From Tenrec ecaudatus (lineage: Eukaryota > Chordata > Mammalia > Afrosoricida > Tenrecidae), in NCBI RefSeq assembly GCF_050624435.1, contig NC_134540.1, positions 106,979,739-107,043,738 on the forward strand: DNA of 64,000 bases, given 5' to 3'. The notes beneath the pieces were generated by a model. It was not told the origin of the DNA. It searched no databases and worked only from the letters and a program-made list of their open reading frames with translations. The number at the start of each line of letters is the position of its first letter. Within the stretch, counting starts at the first letter, position 1. The position numbers and the translations under genes were made by a program. Of the stretch, positions 51,701 to 58,851 are shown in pieces.

Positions 51701-53888
51701 ATACTTTTTAAAGAGAGGGTTTGGGTTCTGGAAAAAATTGAGAATCATGTTTTTCTCTTATGCAACATTACCCTCGCTTCTTATACAAAGGTATCCTAAA
51801 AATAGCAACATATTCTTAGGGTCTAACAGAATGAATTTACTATAAACCATTTATTTTACAACAAAAACCACTAACAACTGTGTTAAAGAACAACTCTAGT
51901 CTGATTTGGGTTTCAATTGCTACTCGACCACCTACCAACACTATGACCTGGATTCTCTTGTCCTAGGTTTGCCTAATTCTAGGTTGGCATTAAATCTTCC
52001 TAAGTTATTTGGTTGCTTTAAGGCAAATAATCTCTGTAATTAAATATTTAATAAACTCGATGTAAGCATATGCAATTGCTTACATAATCAAAGGCTTTAT
52101 AGAAAATTCCTAAAAGTCTAACATAGATATTTGAAAAAATTAAGATTAAGTCCTTTCTGGAGCAACACATGGCAGCTCAACGTGGACATGAATTTGTTTT
52201 GTGCACTGCTGCACCCCTAGACAGCCTTGGCGGCGTACTGGTTCCATGTGGGGCTGCACCCCCCGGAGACTGTGACATTCTCAGAAACCCACAGGGCCCG
52301 GATGGCAGTGAGCTTGGTTTGGGTACTCCTAGAGTAATGTCGGCAGATGGAAGTTAGTTAGCAAATTAGTCTCCTAAAGAACTCAATAAAAACAAAATGA
52401 AACTACACACGCGAAGAAAATAGTAAAGATATATACTACATCAAATCTACGTTGTATTTTCTTACCTGTAAAAATCCGGGTAGTAAGTCTGCAAAATGTT
52501 TGAACAGAGCAACATTATGTTCATTTGCAAGTATAAACGCAGCTGTAGCTCTAGCAGATAATGTCCTGATCTACAATGAAAAGAATTTTAAAAATGTGAA
52601 CGATTTATTTGCTTGGTTACAAATTCAAGTTACCTCACTCAAGTGGAAATTTTTCTTTTATCTGAGAAAAATTATTTATAGATGAAAGTATAAAAGTAAA
52701 GCGATATCATACGTACATTTATTTCAGAAGTTACACATTACATTCAATTAGGTGTTTATCTTAATAAAATTGAAATGATTTACCGATGGATGTTCCTGAT
52801 CTTGCATACATTGAACTAACATCCGTTTGATGACGTCTAAATAGTGTTGTTGCTGATTCCCAAAAATTCCAGGAAAGTTCCTAGAAAATGATCCAAGGCA
52901 CTTTTTAGAAAACATTTTATCTTGGTGATGTGTGGCCTAGAATTTCTGCTGGAATGCTTGCCTAACGGGGAAACCACCTGCCTAGCCTCAGTCCATCGGC
53001 CCCCTTTTGAGTGGAGTGAACACACGTCCTGGAGAAGATTAGGCTGTGAGGAAAAGCGGTCTCCTCTGCTCTCCAGCCCAACTCCATGAGTTGCCGTCAT
53101 TGTTATGGCACAGTCAGAAGGTAACCAGGAGTGCAGAATGTGGAAAGAGCAACCCCACTGGGTTTCCGTGGTTAACTGCAGAAACCACACTGGCAATCTG
53201 CTCCAAGCACCAGCCACCCACACAATCCAAGCTGCGTTCTACTTTAAATTGAAAAATCGAACTGGTTAAGTAGCGTAGTTTCAATGTAACCAACTAACCT
53301 TGACTAATGATAGGAACAAGATATACTTGACCACTGAAACAGAAAATGGTGTAATGTCCATGCTCATTCCTCTTTGATGCTCATTTGAAAAATGTGTATG
53401 ATTCTGAGAAAGCTTCTATATACACAAGTATACTAATTATTCTTTAAATGCTGTAGAAGCAACTATGGTAGGTAATACAAAGGTCAAAAAGTATTTAAAT
53501 GTAAATTGTTCCATTCTAAACCAAGAAAACGGTTTTAAAATATAGACTAGAGATACTCAAGTATAAACTGAGTTTTTTCAGCACATTTCTAATGCAGTTT
53601 TTGTGGTAAAATTAGGTGCCCTGGCGGATATTCAGGTCGGCTTATACTCGAGTATATGCAGGAGGGTTTATAAGAAAATATGTTTTACTATAGCTTAATC
53701 ATAGATAACCCAGAAAACCTGACAGAGATAACCAACATTCTCTTCTACTACACATTTCTATCTTTATGTGGTTTTCTAAAGGTTACATATGGCACTTTTA
53801 GTCCACCTCAAAATAAAGGAAAAGAAATCACCTAGAATTCCCACACTTCCATCAGAAAAAAACCCAAAAATTCAATCCCATATATCTT

Positions 53889-53948
<60 letters not shown>

Positions 53949-56900
53949 AAATCAAAGCTTCCCAACCCTTAACCTAACTTCCAACAAAAATGCAAAAGTT
54001 TAAAAAAAGATATTAATCTAAACAAGTTAAATTAGGCTAAAGCAATCAATGGAAATGTACTTCAATTCAAGACCACATTTTTTTCAAAAAACAAAACATG
54101 GAGCAATGCACATACCAGAAAATGTGAAGGGCAGCTTCCCGCAGCCCCATATTTTGGGAGCTCACTGAATCAAAAAGAAACTTCAAGCCCTCAGGCCATT
54201 CGTTATTACCATCTTCATCTGAAAGTAAACCCAGGCAAAATGTGTACAGTAAGTAAAAGTTTCAAAGCATCAGAAAGATGATTTCTTTCACTCCATAAGC
54301 CCCATTCACAATATGCAGTGATAGCACGGGACAGAATTACTGGCTTTGAATAAGATTTCAATTTAAAAAGCCCTAAATATATCAGAGAACAAAAAAAATC
54401 CTATCGTTGTAAATGAGGGGGAGTGTGGAGTGGAGACCCAAAGCTCATCTGTAGGCCACTGGACATCCCCTTACAGAAGGGTGTTGGGGAGGAGACGAGC
54501 CAGTCAGGGTGCAGTGTAATAAGGATGAAACCTACACCTTTCCTCTGGTTCTCCAGCGTTCCTCCCCGCCCCCACCACCTCCACTATCATGATCCCAATT
54601 CACCCTTACACATTTGGCTACACCAGAGCATGTACACAGGTACAGATAAGAGCTGGAAACACAGGGAATCCAGGACAGATAAACTGCTCAGGACCAATGA
54701 GCGTAGTGATACCCGGAAGGTAAAGGAAAGGTAGGGGGAGAAAGGGGGAACCAATCACAAGGATCTATATAGAACCCTCTTCCTAGGGGATGGAGAACAG
54801 AAAAGTAGGTAAAGGGAGACATTGGTCAGTGTTAAGACATGAAAAAATAAGGAGCTGATACTAAAGGCTCAAGTAGAAAGCAAATGTTTTGAGAATGAAG
54901 GCTTGACACAATGGATGGATGGATGGTGATAAGAGTTGTACGAACCCCCAATAAGATCACTAAAAAATAAATTTAAAAGCCCTAAATAGTTATTATATAG
55001 AAACAACAACAACAACAAAAAACCCCACTACCACTGAGTTGACCCGATGTTAAGGTTTTCCAGACACCAAATCTGTTTTTGGAGTGGTTGGTGGGGGAAC
55101 CATGACCATGCAGTCAGCAGTGTGACACTTAGCTCACATTAGCAGTGGTTATTTCTGAGGAGTAGCATTTGGAAAGAAGGCAATTAGCTTTAACAAGCTT
55201 TTGGTAAGTTGAATCTTTAATATGTATTATTATTACATTAAGTAGGCTTGGTGGGATAGTGGTTAAGTGTTGGCTGCAAACCACAAGGCAAGTAGTTCAA
55301 ACGAGGTACAGTCCCCCAAACCTCCAAGGGCAGTTCAACCCTGTACTACAGGGTCACTTTGAGTAGGAATCAACTTGATGGCAGCGAGTTTGGTTTTGTG
55401 CGTGTCTATGTTATACTACAATTTAAAAACTGGGCAGATATCATATTTAGCAGCAGGATCTTGGAACTAGGGTAATTATGAGCTTGACTCAGAAAACACG
55501 AGAGCAGAAATTCCAGAACCCAGAAAGCGTGCTCACACACTGCAGTTCTTAAGTGCTTCAGGATGTCAACTGTGTTAATATTATGACAAGGTTTTAAAAG
55601 GAAGAATTTATGATACTTTTTAATAATGGGGAGTAATAAAAAAAAATCTGTGACCAATTAAGAGACTCACTTGGTTTTACCATCAAAGAATTTAAATCGT
55701 AAAATTAAAATGAGTTATATACCTTTTCTTTTTAAAATTTCCAAATTTTGTTCACCTAATGTGAAATGACAAGCACACTGTTTAGATAACGTTACACATA
55801 CATTATCAAGATTATGAATCTTGGAAGGAAACTGGTGCTGTAAAAAATCCTACGGAGAACACTGAAGAATTCTGGAAATGTTTACATTATTAACTGACTT
55901 TGAGGGCAGTGAGACCACTTACAAAAACTTCACCTCGGAAACAAAATGCGTTAGGTATTAAGAGTACCTTCAAAATTAATAATTACAGTGGATTTGAACT
56001 CATTTATTTAAAATTAAAAAAAATTAACGCATCACACAGGATTGGTACTAGGAAAAATGATCAGCTGGCTGAACGGAACAAGAACTTCAGTACTAACAGA
56101 TGAGACTTTCAACAGTGATGAGATACTCTCACAATCACAATACTAATATTCTTTACTGTGACCACAAAGGATTTTTACTAGAGTTTCAAAGCGGTTGAAA
56201 AGTTCTGTCCTCATTCTTGGACTCCTATGCTTCAGTCATGGCTGAAGGGAGCAAGGGTACAGTGCTTGATGCGTACATAGTAAACATGCACAGGCGGTTT
56301 TGACTGGATAGAAAATAGGCAGCCATGCTGTGTTCCAGGATGGTGGCTGGCTGCACCTCCACAACTCTGCATTGGCCACCACTGGCCCCCGCTGCCTGTC
56401 TTCCACACAGGTCACAGTCACGAGATCTGGATGCAACACATGTTCCACACTGGCCAGGGATGAAGTACACTGAACCAATTCTAAGTCCTGGTTTTAGGCA
56501 AACCACCAAATTAGTTCTCTATTTGGACATTTTGAAGACCAATAGGTGAATATGACCCCCGACATAATCACCTATAATTTCTCTGACTCTTAAGTGCATT
56601 TTTAACAGAATGATACTATTAATAATTATTTTCCTAAAATGATAAAAGATACCAAGTTGAGGAGGGTGCAGGCGAAAGGAAGGGCCTCCTCAGTTTCTTT
56701 TGTGATGAAATGACACACTTGCATAAAGGAAAACAACTCTTCACTGCCATGAATCAATCCTAGACCCCTGTGTTAACAACACATTCTTTACAGGGATAGA
56801 AATCCTTCATCTTTTTCCCCCAGATGCGATAGTTTATTGTGCCAGCCTGGCCGATAAACACAAGTAGGATTAATTGAAGGGCGGAGGGATAAATGGCTCG

Positions 56901-58851
56901 GTGAGCCTCGCCAGGCTGGCACAATAAACTATCGCACCAGAGCAGCTGGTGGTTTCGAACAGCTGACACCGTGGCTGGCTGTCACTTGCAAACATACCTA
57001 TTAAATTCCTGGCAAGCTCAGCAGCAATATCACAAATTTTCTTCCTCATGCTAGATTGTGTTTCCATCTGAATAATTATGAGAAGTTCACTCTTGATGGC
57101 ATTCTGAACATCTGGAGGAAGAGCTGGATAGACTTCATCAAACGCAGAAGACAAAAGACGTCTCAAGAGAACGGCAGCCATTTGTCTAGCCTAGAAAGAG
57201 AGAGCACTGTTAGTCACCGGGTGTCTGATAAGCGGAAAAATCTCCAACAAACTAGAGGCACTGGGCCCTCGATTAACAAATTAAAAAGGGGTAAGACAGT
57301 CACTATTTTTTCAAGATCGGAGTGTGTCTACTGCATATAGTCCCTTCAAGCACAGCACGCTTGGTTTCTGGATGTGCAAAACCACTAGTTTAGCTCTCAA
57401 AGAGAAACCCTTACCCAAGCAGTAACAGTGGTCTCTACTTTAATGATTTTACTGTGGGGAAAATTTTCCCAATGCAAAGGGAAACCTTCCAGGACGTGCA
57501 TGTTCCCTACCTAAACTTAGGCTTCCGACCTGACCTCTTTTACTTACAAGGAGTCAAAAGCATTGCCACAAAATCGCAAAAACCTTCACACCAAAGAAAA
57601 AGTGTCAAATTGCGGCACTACTATTTCTTGACATACATTTTACCTTTTCAATGCCTTCGTGTTCCAATGTTTATTGAGTATTTATTGGGAACAAAACTAA
57701 GTCTTAAAGTGCAAGATTAAGACTATAGGGCAGAAGGGGTAAGGTTTCCCAATGATATTCTAGGACAGCCCTTGGTACCTTTGAAGAACAAGCAGGTGCA
57801 TTGTTGTGATGGAAATATTTCCTCTGCACACCTTTCATGACCCTTTTCTCACCAATACAGTATTCAATGTTCTTAAAATTTGTTCCTAAATAACCCCATA
57901 TCCTTCAAGATAAACCCCCAAGCATCTGAAAAGACAATCTTCTGAGCCTGGAACTCTGCCTTGAACTGAACATTTAATCATTATTCTCAATAAGTGAGGC
58001 GAAACTCTCTGCATTGGAGTCTGATGGAACTTCATTTCAGAACGGCAGATGCTAACTTTACACGGTTGACTCTGTTATCACAGAAGGCTTGCTCCTCGAG
58101 CTCCAAAAGCAATGTTTCCTAAAGTCTCTGACACCTCTTCCAAAGTAAACAAGATATTTAATAAGTACACTCAATATTTATGAGAACATTATTTTATGAA
58201 GAGCAAAATATTAGCTGCTAAATGCATAGAAAGGCAGTGAGAAATTAGAAAACCATAGAAAAACAAGGCTAGAAAGCATGAGTAAAATCACCTTTTTACA
58301 AAATTTGGACCTAATCCTTAAAATCCCAATCTGGTACAGGAATTAGGTACAAAAAACATGACTATAAAAGAATTCTAGGAAGGGAAAAAAACTTTGTTCT
58401 TAAACATATGTTTAGCACACACTCTTGACTACCTAGAGCGTTTAAAAAAGACAGGCACAAGCATTTCTCTCAGAAATACTTGGCAGCACATTGAAACACT
58501 GAATGAATTAAATTCCCTCATTTAGAATTATCTCAAAGGGGGAAAAGACATTTAAAAATAGCGTAGAGATCACATAGGCTTGATAACTTTTTATATAATT
58601 CCTAAAACCATTAACATTTATCAACCCTGAGCCTGTCATTTCAGATTGCAATAAAAGAATTCTCACGTTCTTAACACAGAGTACTACTTCCCAACAATGG
58701 TAAGCAGGCGCCAGTAAGACTACCGAGCAGTAACCAGCTTGCTTCGTTTAGACCAGTAATAAAGCAGTACCTCCTCAGCAGCGGTTGTGTCTCTGATGGC
58801 TTGTAAGAGAAACGTGATCTTTGACTGACCTGGGATATTCTCATAGGTTTC
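27694..58851 (-). CDS. IPO5: Importin-5 gene, coding exons for residues 31-1097 (25 exons)
   Basis: Importin-5 is a karyopherin-beta nuclear import receptor. It binds cargo such as ribosomal proteins and histones in the cytosol, docks on nucleoporins and releases cargo when RanGTP binds in the nucleus. Twenty-five exons on the minus strand match the human protein as I remember it, from ETYENIPGQ to QELLNSA. All junction phases agree and the sum is 3204 nt = 1067 codons + stop, exactly the human length minus the first 30 residues. The protein is an all-helical HEAT-repeat solenoid; acidic stretches lie near residues 314-332 (the importin-beta acidic loop region), 598 and 818-836. No frameshift or internal stop was found, so the gene looks functional. 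The first coding exon was not found up to 64000 and should lie beyond the window. Introns range from 88 nt to over 4.6 kb. Splice signals are GT-AG except one AT-AC and one GC-AG intron. Confidence 0.98.
27781..28706 (-). other. IPO5 intron, no recognised element
   Basis: 926 nt between the last two coding exons. I see AT-rich intronic sequence and no repeat or gene that I can name. Confidence 0.6.
28707..28848 (-). CDS. IPO5: IPO5 exon, residues 1022-1069
   Basis: This 142-nt exon completes S1022 and encodes [17 protein letters not shown] through LANVVRQVQ. Compared with the human protein as I recall it, IFSIIAEGE reads IFKIIADGE. Acceptor is TTCCAG, donor GTAAGC. Confidence 0.97.
29216..30046 (-). 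mobile_element. Abundant retroposon, 5'-truncated, IPO5 intron
   Basis: About 830 nt in the same orientation as IPO5. It starts at an A-rich tail (AAAAAAAGCACTTTATTGGG on the plus strand) and ends near GAACAATGTATTCTTACG. Confidence 0.85.
30047..30990 (-). other. IPO5 intron part without recognised element
   Basis: Unremarkable intronic sequence between a retroposon copy and the 229-nt exon. The 148-residue open frame here (29960-30406, minus) has no conserved features and begins inside the retroposon. Confidence 0.55.
30991..31219 (-). CDS. IPO5: IPO5 exon, residues 946-1021 (+2 nt)
   Basis: This 229-nt exon completes E946 and encodes [19 protein letters not shown] through FNYLCDLIE plus two bases of S1022. 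Acceptor is TTTTAG, donor GTAAAA. Confidence 0.98.
31425..31925 (+). mobile_element. Two AfroSINEs in an IPO5 intron
   Basis: About 31425-31575 (GGAAACCCACAGGGGCAGTG, GAGTTGGAATCGACTTGATG) and about 31735-31925. Both are antisense to IPO5. Confidence 0.75.
32128..32347 (-). CDS. IPO5: IPO5 exon, residues 873-945 (+1 nt)
   Basis: This 220-nt exon encodes [18 protein letters not shown] through [10 protein letters not shown] plus one base of E946. The acceptor follows a T7 tract ending CAG; the donor is GTACTT. Confidence 0.98.
32348..33951 (-). other. Two IPO5 introns around the 123-nt exon, no recognised element
   Basis: Introns 32348-32835 and 32959-33951. Apart from the exon 32836-32958 I see only intronic sequence and no repeat that I can name. 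Confidence 0.55.
32836..32958 (-). CDS. IPO5: IPO5 exon, residues 832-872
   Basis: This 123-nt exon encodes [17 protein letters not shown] through LLPLIVNLI. It is phase 0 at both ends, with acceptor TTTTAG and donor GTAAGT. Confidence 0.97.
33952..34007 (-). CDS. IPO5: IPO5 exon, residues 813-831
   Basis: This 56-nt exon completes V813 and encodes [18 protein letters not shown], an acidic and probably flexible segment. It is the shortest coding exon in the window. Acceptor is TTTTAG, donor GTAAAG. Confidence 0.95.
34100..34211 (-). CDS. IPO5: IPO5 exon, residues 776-812 (+1 nt)
   Basis: This 112-nt exon encodes [18 protein letters not shown] through FKNQELRQ plus one base of V813. Acceptor is TTGTAG, donor GTACGT; the next exon follows after 92 nt. 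Confidence 0.96.
34212..35199 (-). other. IPO5 intron, no recognised element
   Basis: 988-nt intron. It contains A-rich and G-rich short runs near 34930-35045 but nothing I can assign to a family. Confidence 0.5.
35200..35372 (-). CDS. IPO5: IPO5 exon, residues 718-775, U12 acceptor
   Basis: This 173-nt exon completes G718 and encodes [18 protein letters not shown] through EIMHSFAK. The preceding intron ends in AC after a U12-like branch sequence TTTCCTTAAT. The donor is GTGGGT. Confidence 0.97.
35373..36411 (-). other. IPO5: IPO5 AT-AC (U12-type) intron
   Basis: On the minus strand this 1039-nt intron begins ATATCCTG and ends AC, with TTTCCTTAAT lying a few bases before the 3' end. These are the minor-spliceosome donor, terminal dinucleotide and branch-site signatures. 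Only this boundary pair gives the conserved frame FHD-G-VRVAAA; no usable GT-AG pair does. An AfroSINE lies inside at about 35915-36075, antisense to the gene. Confidence 0.93.
35915..36075 (+). mobile_element. AfroSINE in the U12 intron
   Basis: Contains AGAGGTTCGAACAATCACCG, the B-box-like region of the tRNA-related head, and a AAAATGGACTTGACAGGGGG tail. Confidence 0.75.
36412..36508 (-). CDS. IPO5: IPO5 exon, residues 686-717 (+1 nt), U12 donor
   Basis: This 97-nt exon encodes [17 protein letters not shown] through KFYFHD plus the first base of G718. The intron that follows begins ATATCCTG, the AT-AC minor-class donor. The open frame around this exon is too short to stand out on its own; it was found by similarity and phase. 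Confidence 0.97.
36509..37186 (-). other. IPO5 intron, no recognised element
   Basis: 678-nt AT-rich intron without a recognisable repeat. Confidence 0.5.
37187..37308 (-). CDS. IPO5: IPO5 exon, residues 645-685
   Basis: This 122-nt exon supplies two bases of T645 and then [18 protein letters not shown] through [10 protein letters not shown]. The acceptor is CCCTAG and the donor GTAAGT. Confidence 0.96.
37309..37398 (-). other. IPO5: IPO5 90-nt intron, open in frame
   Basis: This intron starts GTAGGTAT and ends CCCTAG. It is 90 nt, a multiple of three, and contains no stop in the reading frame of the flanking exons, so the two exons and the intron form one continuous open frame. Retention would add 30 residues after D644. 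Removal restores the remembered human junction LLD-T-QDME. Confidence 0.9.
37399..37531 (-). CDS. IPO5: IPO5 exon, residues 601-644 (+1 nt)
   Basis: This 133-nt exon encodes [18 protein letters not shown] through IKPEVALLD plus the first base of T645. The donor is GTAGGT and opens a 90-nt intron that has no in-frame stop. Confidence 0.96.
38105..38270 (+). mobile_element. AfroSINE
   Basis: Full-length-like copy with head GGGAGTTCTATCCCACCACT and tail CAAACGAACTCAGTGGCAGT, inside the 37532-38955 intron, which holds nothing else that I recognise. Confidence 0.65.
38956..39039 (-). CDS. IPO5: IPO5 exon, residues 573-600
   Basis: This 84-nt exon encodes [18 protein letters not shown] followed by the acidic [10 protein letters not shown]. 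It is phase 0 at both ends, with acceptor TTTTAG and donor GTAAAG. Confidence 0.97.
39040..41247 (-). other. Two IPO5 introns around the 219-nt exon, no recognised element
   Basis: Introns 39040-39831 and 40051-41247 flank exon 39832-40050. No SINE, LINE or DNA element stood out to me in either. Confidence 0.5.
39832..40050 (-). CDS. IPO5: IPO5 exon, residues 500-572
   Basis: This 219-nt exon encodes [19 protein letters not shown] through [12 protein letters not shown]. Residue D533 is followed by I, where I recall human L. It is phase 0 at both ends, acceptor TTCTAG, donor GTAAGT. Confidence 0.98.
41248..41421 (-). CDS. IPO5: IPO5 exon, residues 442-499
   Basis: This 174-nt exon encodes [18 protein letters not shown] through [10 protein letters not shown]. 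It is phase 0 at both ends, with acceptor TTCCAG and donor GTAAGT. Confidence 0.98.
41422..41512 (-). other. IPO5: IPO5 GC-AG intron (91 nt)
   Basis: The donor reads AAG/GCAAGT and the acceptor TTCCAG/GTAATA. GC donors are a known minor variant of U2 introns and usually have a strong flanking consensus, as here. Confidence 0.92.
41513..41602 (-). CDS. IPO5: IPO5 exon, residues 412-441 (GC donor)
   Basis: This 90-nt exon encodes [18 protein letters not shown] through GFQKKFHEK. The exon ends AAG and the intron begins GCAAGT, a GC-type donor. The nearest GT, four bases downstream, would break the frame. Confidence 0.97.
41691..41815 (-). CDS. IPO5: IPO5 exon, residues 371-411
   Basis: This 125-nt exon encodes [18 protein letters not shown] through FVLLFLQDP. 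It begins a cluster of three closely spaced exons separated by introns of 88 and 91 nt. Confidence 0.97.
41816..44631 (-). other. IPO5 intron with retroposon tails
   Basis: 2.8 kb. It holds a short plus-strand retroposon tail at 42703-42745 (CCCCGATAAAATGATTAAAA), a reverse tail at 44120-44175 and an AfroSINE head in reverse at about 43460-43540. The rest is AT-rich intron. Confidence 0.6.
44632..44738 (-). CDS. IPO5: IPO5 exon, residues 335-370
   Basis: This 107-nt exon encodes [18 protein letters not shown] through HIMQMLQN, with one base of S334 before it and one base of P370 after it. Acceptor is GTCTAG, donor GTAAGT. Confidence 0.96.
44980..45080 (+). mobile_element. AfroSINE 3' half
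   Basis: CTCACTCTGCCCGAAAGGGT followed by GAGTCAAAATTGACTTGATG. The remainder of the 44739-45961 intron shows nothing that I can name. Confidence 0.65.
45962..46049 (-). CDS. IPO5: IPO5 exon, residues 305-334, acidic loop
   Basis: This 88-nt exon encodes [18 protein letters not shown] and the acidic run [10 protein letters not shown]. In importin-beta-type receptors an acidic loop in this part of the solenoid contacts RanGTP (family knowledge; that this segment is the exact equivalent is inference). Acceptor is TTTAG, donor GTATTT. Confidence 0.96.
46140..46492 (-). mobile_element. RTE LINE 3' fragment
   Basis: Reverse copy of the RTE C-terminal region: GTGCTGTCCAGTTGGTTCTA tail, TACCAAGCATGATGTACTTC, then TTCTTTACAAATACCATTGT. 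It is the same segment as at 63795-64000. Confidence 0.8.
46495..46720 (-). mobile_element. Diverged abundant-retroposon copy
   Basis: TATCACTTTACTGGGAGCTC resembles the family's 3' end in reverse but is more diverged than other copies, so this is likely an older member. Confidence 0.5.
47285..47460 (+). mobile_element. AfroSINE pieces beside an IPO5 exon
   Basis: A middle part (GAGAGATGAGGCTGTTTGCT) followed by a head part (GGCTAAGTACTCTGCTAACG) ends about 20 bp from the exon at 47479. Confidence 0.55.
47479..47599 (-). CDS. IPO5: IPO5 exon, residues 265-304 (+1 nt)
   Basis: This 121-nt exon encodes [18 protein letters not shown] through KHTNIIAQT plus one base of I305. The acceptor is GGTAG and the donor is GTGAGT. 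Confidence 0.97.
47694..47816 (-). CDS. IPO5: IPO5 exon, residues 224-264
   Basis: This 123-nt exon encodes [20 protein letters not shown] through LQLSLK. It is phase 0 at both ends, and a 94-nt intron separates it from the next exon. Confidence 0.97.
47817..49635 (-). other. IPO5 intron part, no element recognised
   Basis: About 1.8 kb between the 123-nt exon and an interrupted AfroSINE. I see no exon or repeat that I can name. Confidence 0.5.
49640..51550 (+). mobile_element. AfroSINE interrupted by a retroposon
   Basis: The SINE is visible as CTCAGAAACTCAGGGAGGCA..CCTACC up to 49722 and resumes with GTTGTCATGAGTTGGAATCG at 51506, ending CATTGGCAGTTTAG. The break is exactly at the target duplication of the inserted element. 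Confidence 0.85.
49723..51499 (+). mobile_element. Abundant non-LTR retroposon, longest copy in the window
   Basis: 1777 bp flanked by AAGAGGGTT (49714-49722 and 51500-51508). It has no open frame with a recognisable domain, several purine-rich G tracts (for example near 50328-50345 and 51180-51210), and it ends GCCCCTAATAAAACGATT with an A-tail. Polypurine runs, AATAAA, A-tail, target duplications and frequent 5' truncation fit an L1 3' UTR-derived or L1-mobilised element. Whether a longer coding parent exists cannot be told here. Confidence 0.88.
51548..51665 (-). mobile_element. AfroSINE, reverse
   Basis: GCACTGCCATGGAGAGGATT and CTGCAGGGCAGAGTAGAATT are the SINE tail half read in reverse, directly behind the interrupted SINE. 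Confidence 0.65.
52195..52335 (+). mobile_element. AfroSINE
   Basis: TTCTCAGAAACCCACAGGGC then GGATGGCAGTGAGCTTGGTT; diverged copy in the intron before the 105-nt exon. Confidence 0.6.
52466..52570 (-). CDS. IPO5: IPO5 exon, residues 189-223
   Basis: This 105-nt exon encodes [18 protein letters not shown] through LLPGFLQ. It is phase 0 at both ends, with acceptor TTGTAG and donor GTAAGA. Confidence 0.96.
52784..52880 (-). CDS. IPO5: IPO5 exon, residues 157-188
   Basis: This 97-nt exon encodes [18 protein letters not shown] through DQEHPS. It starts with the third base of W156. The acceptor is TTCTAG and the donor is GTAAAT. Confidence 0.96.
53550..53655. mobile_element. Short inverted-repeat DNA element
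   Basis: Left end ATACTCAAGTATAAACTGAG and right end (reverse complement) ATACTCGAGTATAAGCCGAC are imperfect terminal inverted repeats about 100 bp apart. The centre contains GTGGTAAAATTAGGTGCC. It looks like a MITE; superfamily unknown to me. Confidence 0.6.
53892..53945. repeat. (AC)27 microsatellite
   Basis: 54 bp of perfect AC dinucleotide in an IPO5 intron, about 170 bp from the exon at 54116. It should be highly variable in length. Confidence 0.99.
54116..54218 (-). CDS. IPO5: IPO5 exon, residues 122-156 (partial codons at both ends)
   Basis: This 103-nt exon encodes [11 protein letters not shown] through REAALHIFW, taking two bases of D122 and two of W156. The acceptor is TTTCAG and the donor GTATGT. 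Confidence 0.96.
54380..54970 (+). mobile_element. Abundant retroposon, 5'-truncated, 18-19-bp target duplication
   Basis: 591 bp flanked by ATTTAAAAAGCCCTAAATA (54361-54379) and ATTTAAAAGCCCTAAATA (54971-54988). It ends CCCCCAATAAGATCACTAAA. The duplication differs by one A, showing some age. Confidence 0.92.
55240..55400 (+). mobile_element. AfroSINE, nearly full length
   Basis: Head GGTTAAGTGTTGGCTGCAAA, B-box-like TAGTTCAAACGAGG, middle AAGGGCAGTTCAACCCTGTA and tail AATCAACTTGATGGCAGCGA are in the expected order. Confidence 0.85.
56690..56995 (-). mobile_element. AfroSINE split by a foldback element
   Basis: Read on the minus strand the head (CAGCTGTTCGAAACCACCAG, 56937-56975) and the middle part (GGGGGAAAAAGATGAAGGAT, ending near 56690) are parted by the 112-bp foldback at 56825-56936. 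Confidence 0.7.
56825..56936. mobile_element. 112-bp foldback element with perfect 27-bp inverted repeats
   Basis: Arms 56825-56851 and 56910-56936 are exact reverse complements (outer end TGCGATAGTTTATTG). The spacer is 58 bp (56852-56909) and holds a small GGCTC/GAGCC stem. CCAGA occurs directly on both sides (56820-56824 and 56937-56941), consistent with a 5-bp target duplication. There is no coding capacity. The superfamily is not recognised. Confidence 0.85.
56998..57190 (-). CDS. IPO5: IPO5 exon, residues 58-121 (+1 nt)
   Basis: This 193-nt exon encodes [20 protein letters not shown] and on to ELARNLI, with the first base of D122 at its end. The acceptor is TTCTAG and the donor is GTATGT. 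A split AfroSINE carrying a foldback element lies immediately downstream in the intron (56690-56995), ending within a few bases of the donor. Confidence 0.97.
57191..58770 (-). other. IPO5 intron, no recognised element
   Basis: 1580-nt AT-rich intron with no repeat that I can name. Confidence 0.5.
58771..58851 (-). CDS. IPO5: IPO5 exon, residues 31-57
   Basis: This 81-nt exon encodes [11 protein letters not shown]...TTAAEE. It starts after a pyrimidine-rich tract ending in AG and ends GAGGAG before a GTACTG donor. It is phase 0 at both ends and is the most 5' coding exon visible; it belongs to the N-terminal HEAT repeats that bind RanGTP in this family. Confidence 0.95.

Noticed and set aside
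56225-56509. 94-residue minus-strand frame with many cysteines
   Set aside because: Intronic, with no acceptor or donor in phase with neighbouring IPO5 exons and no recognised domain.
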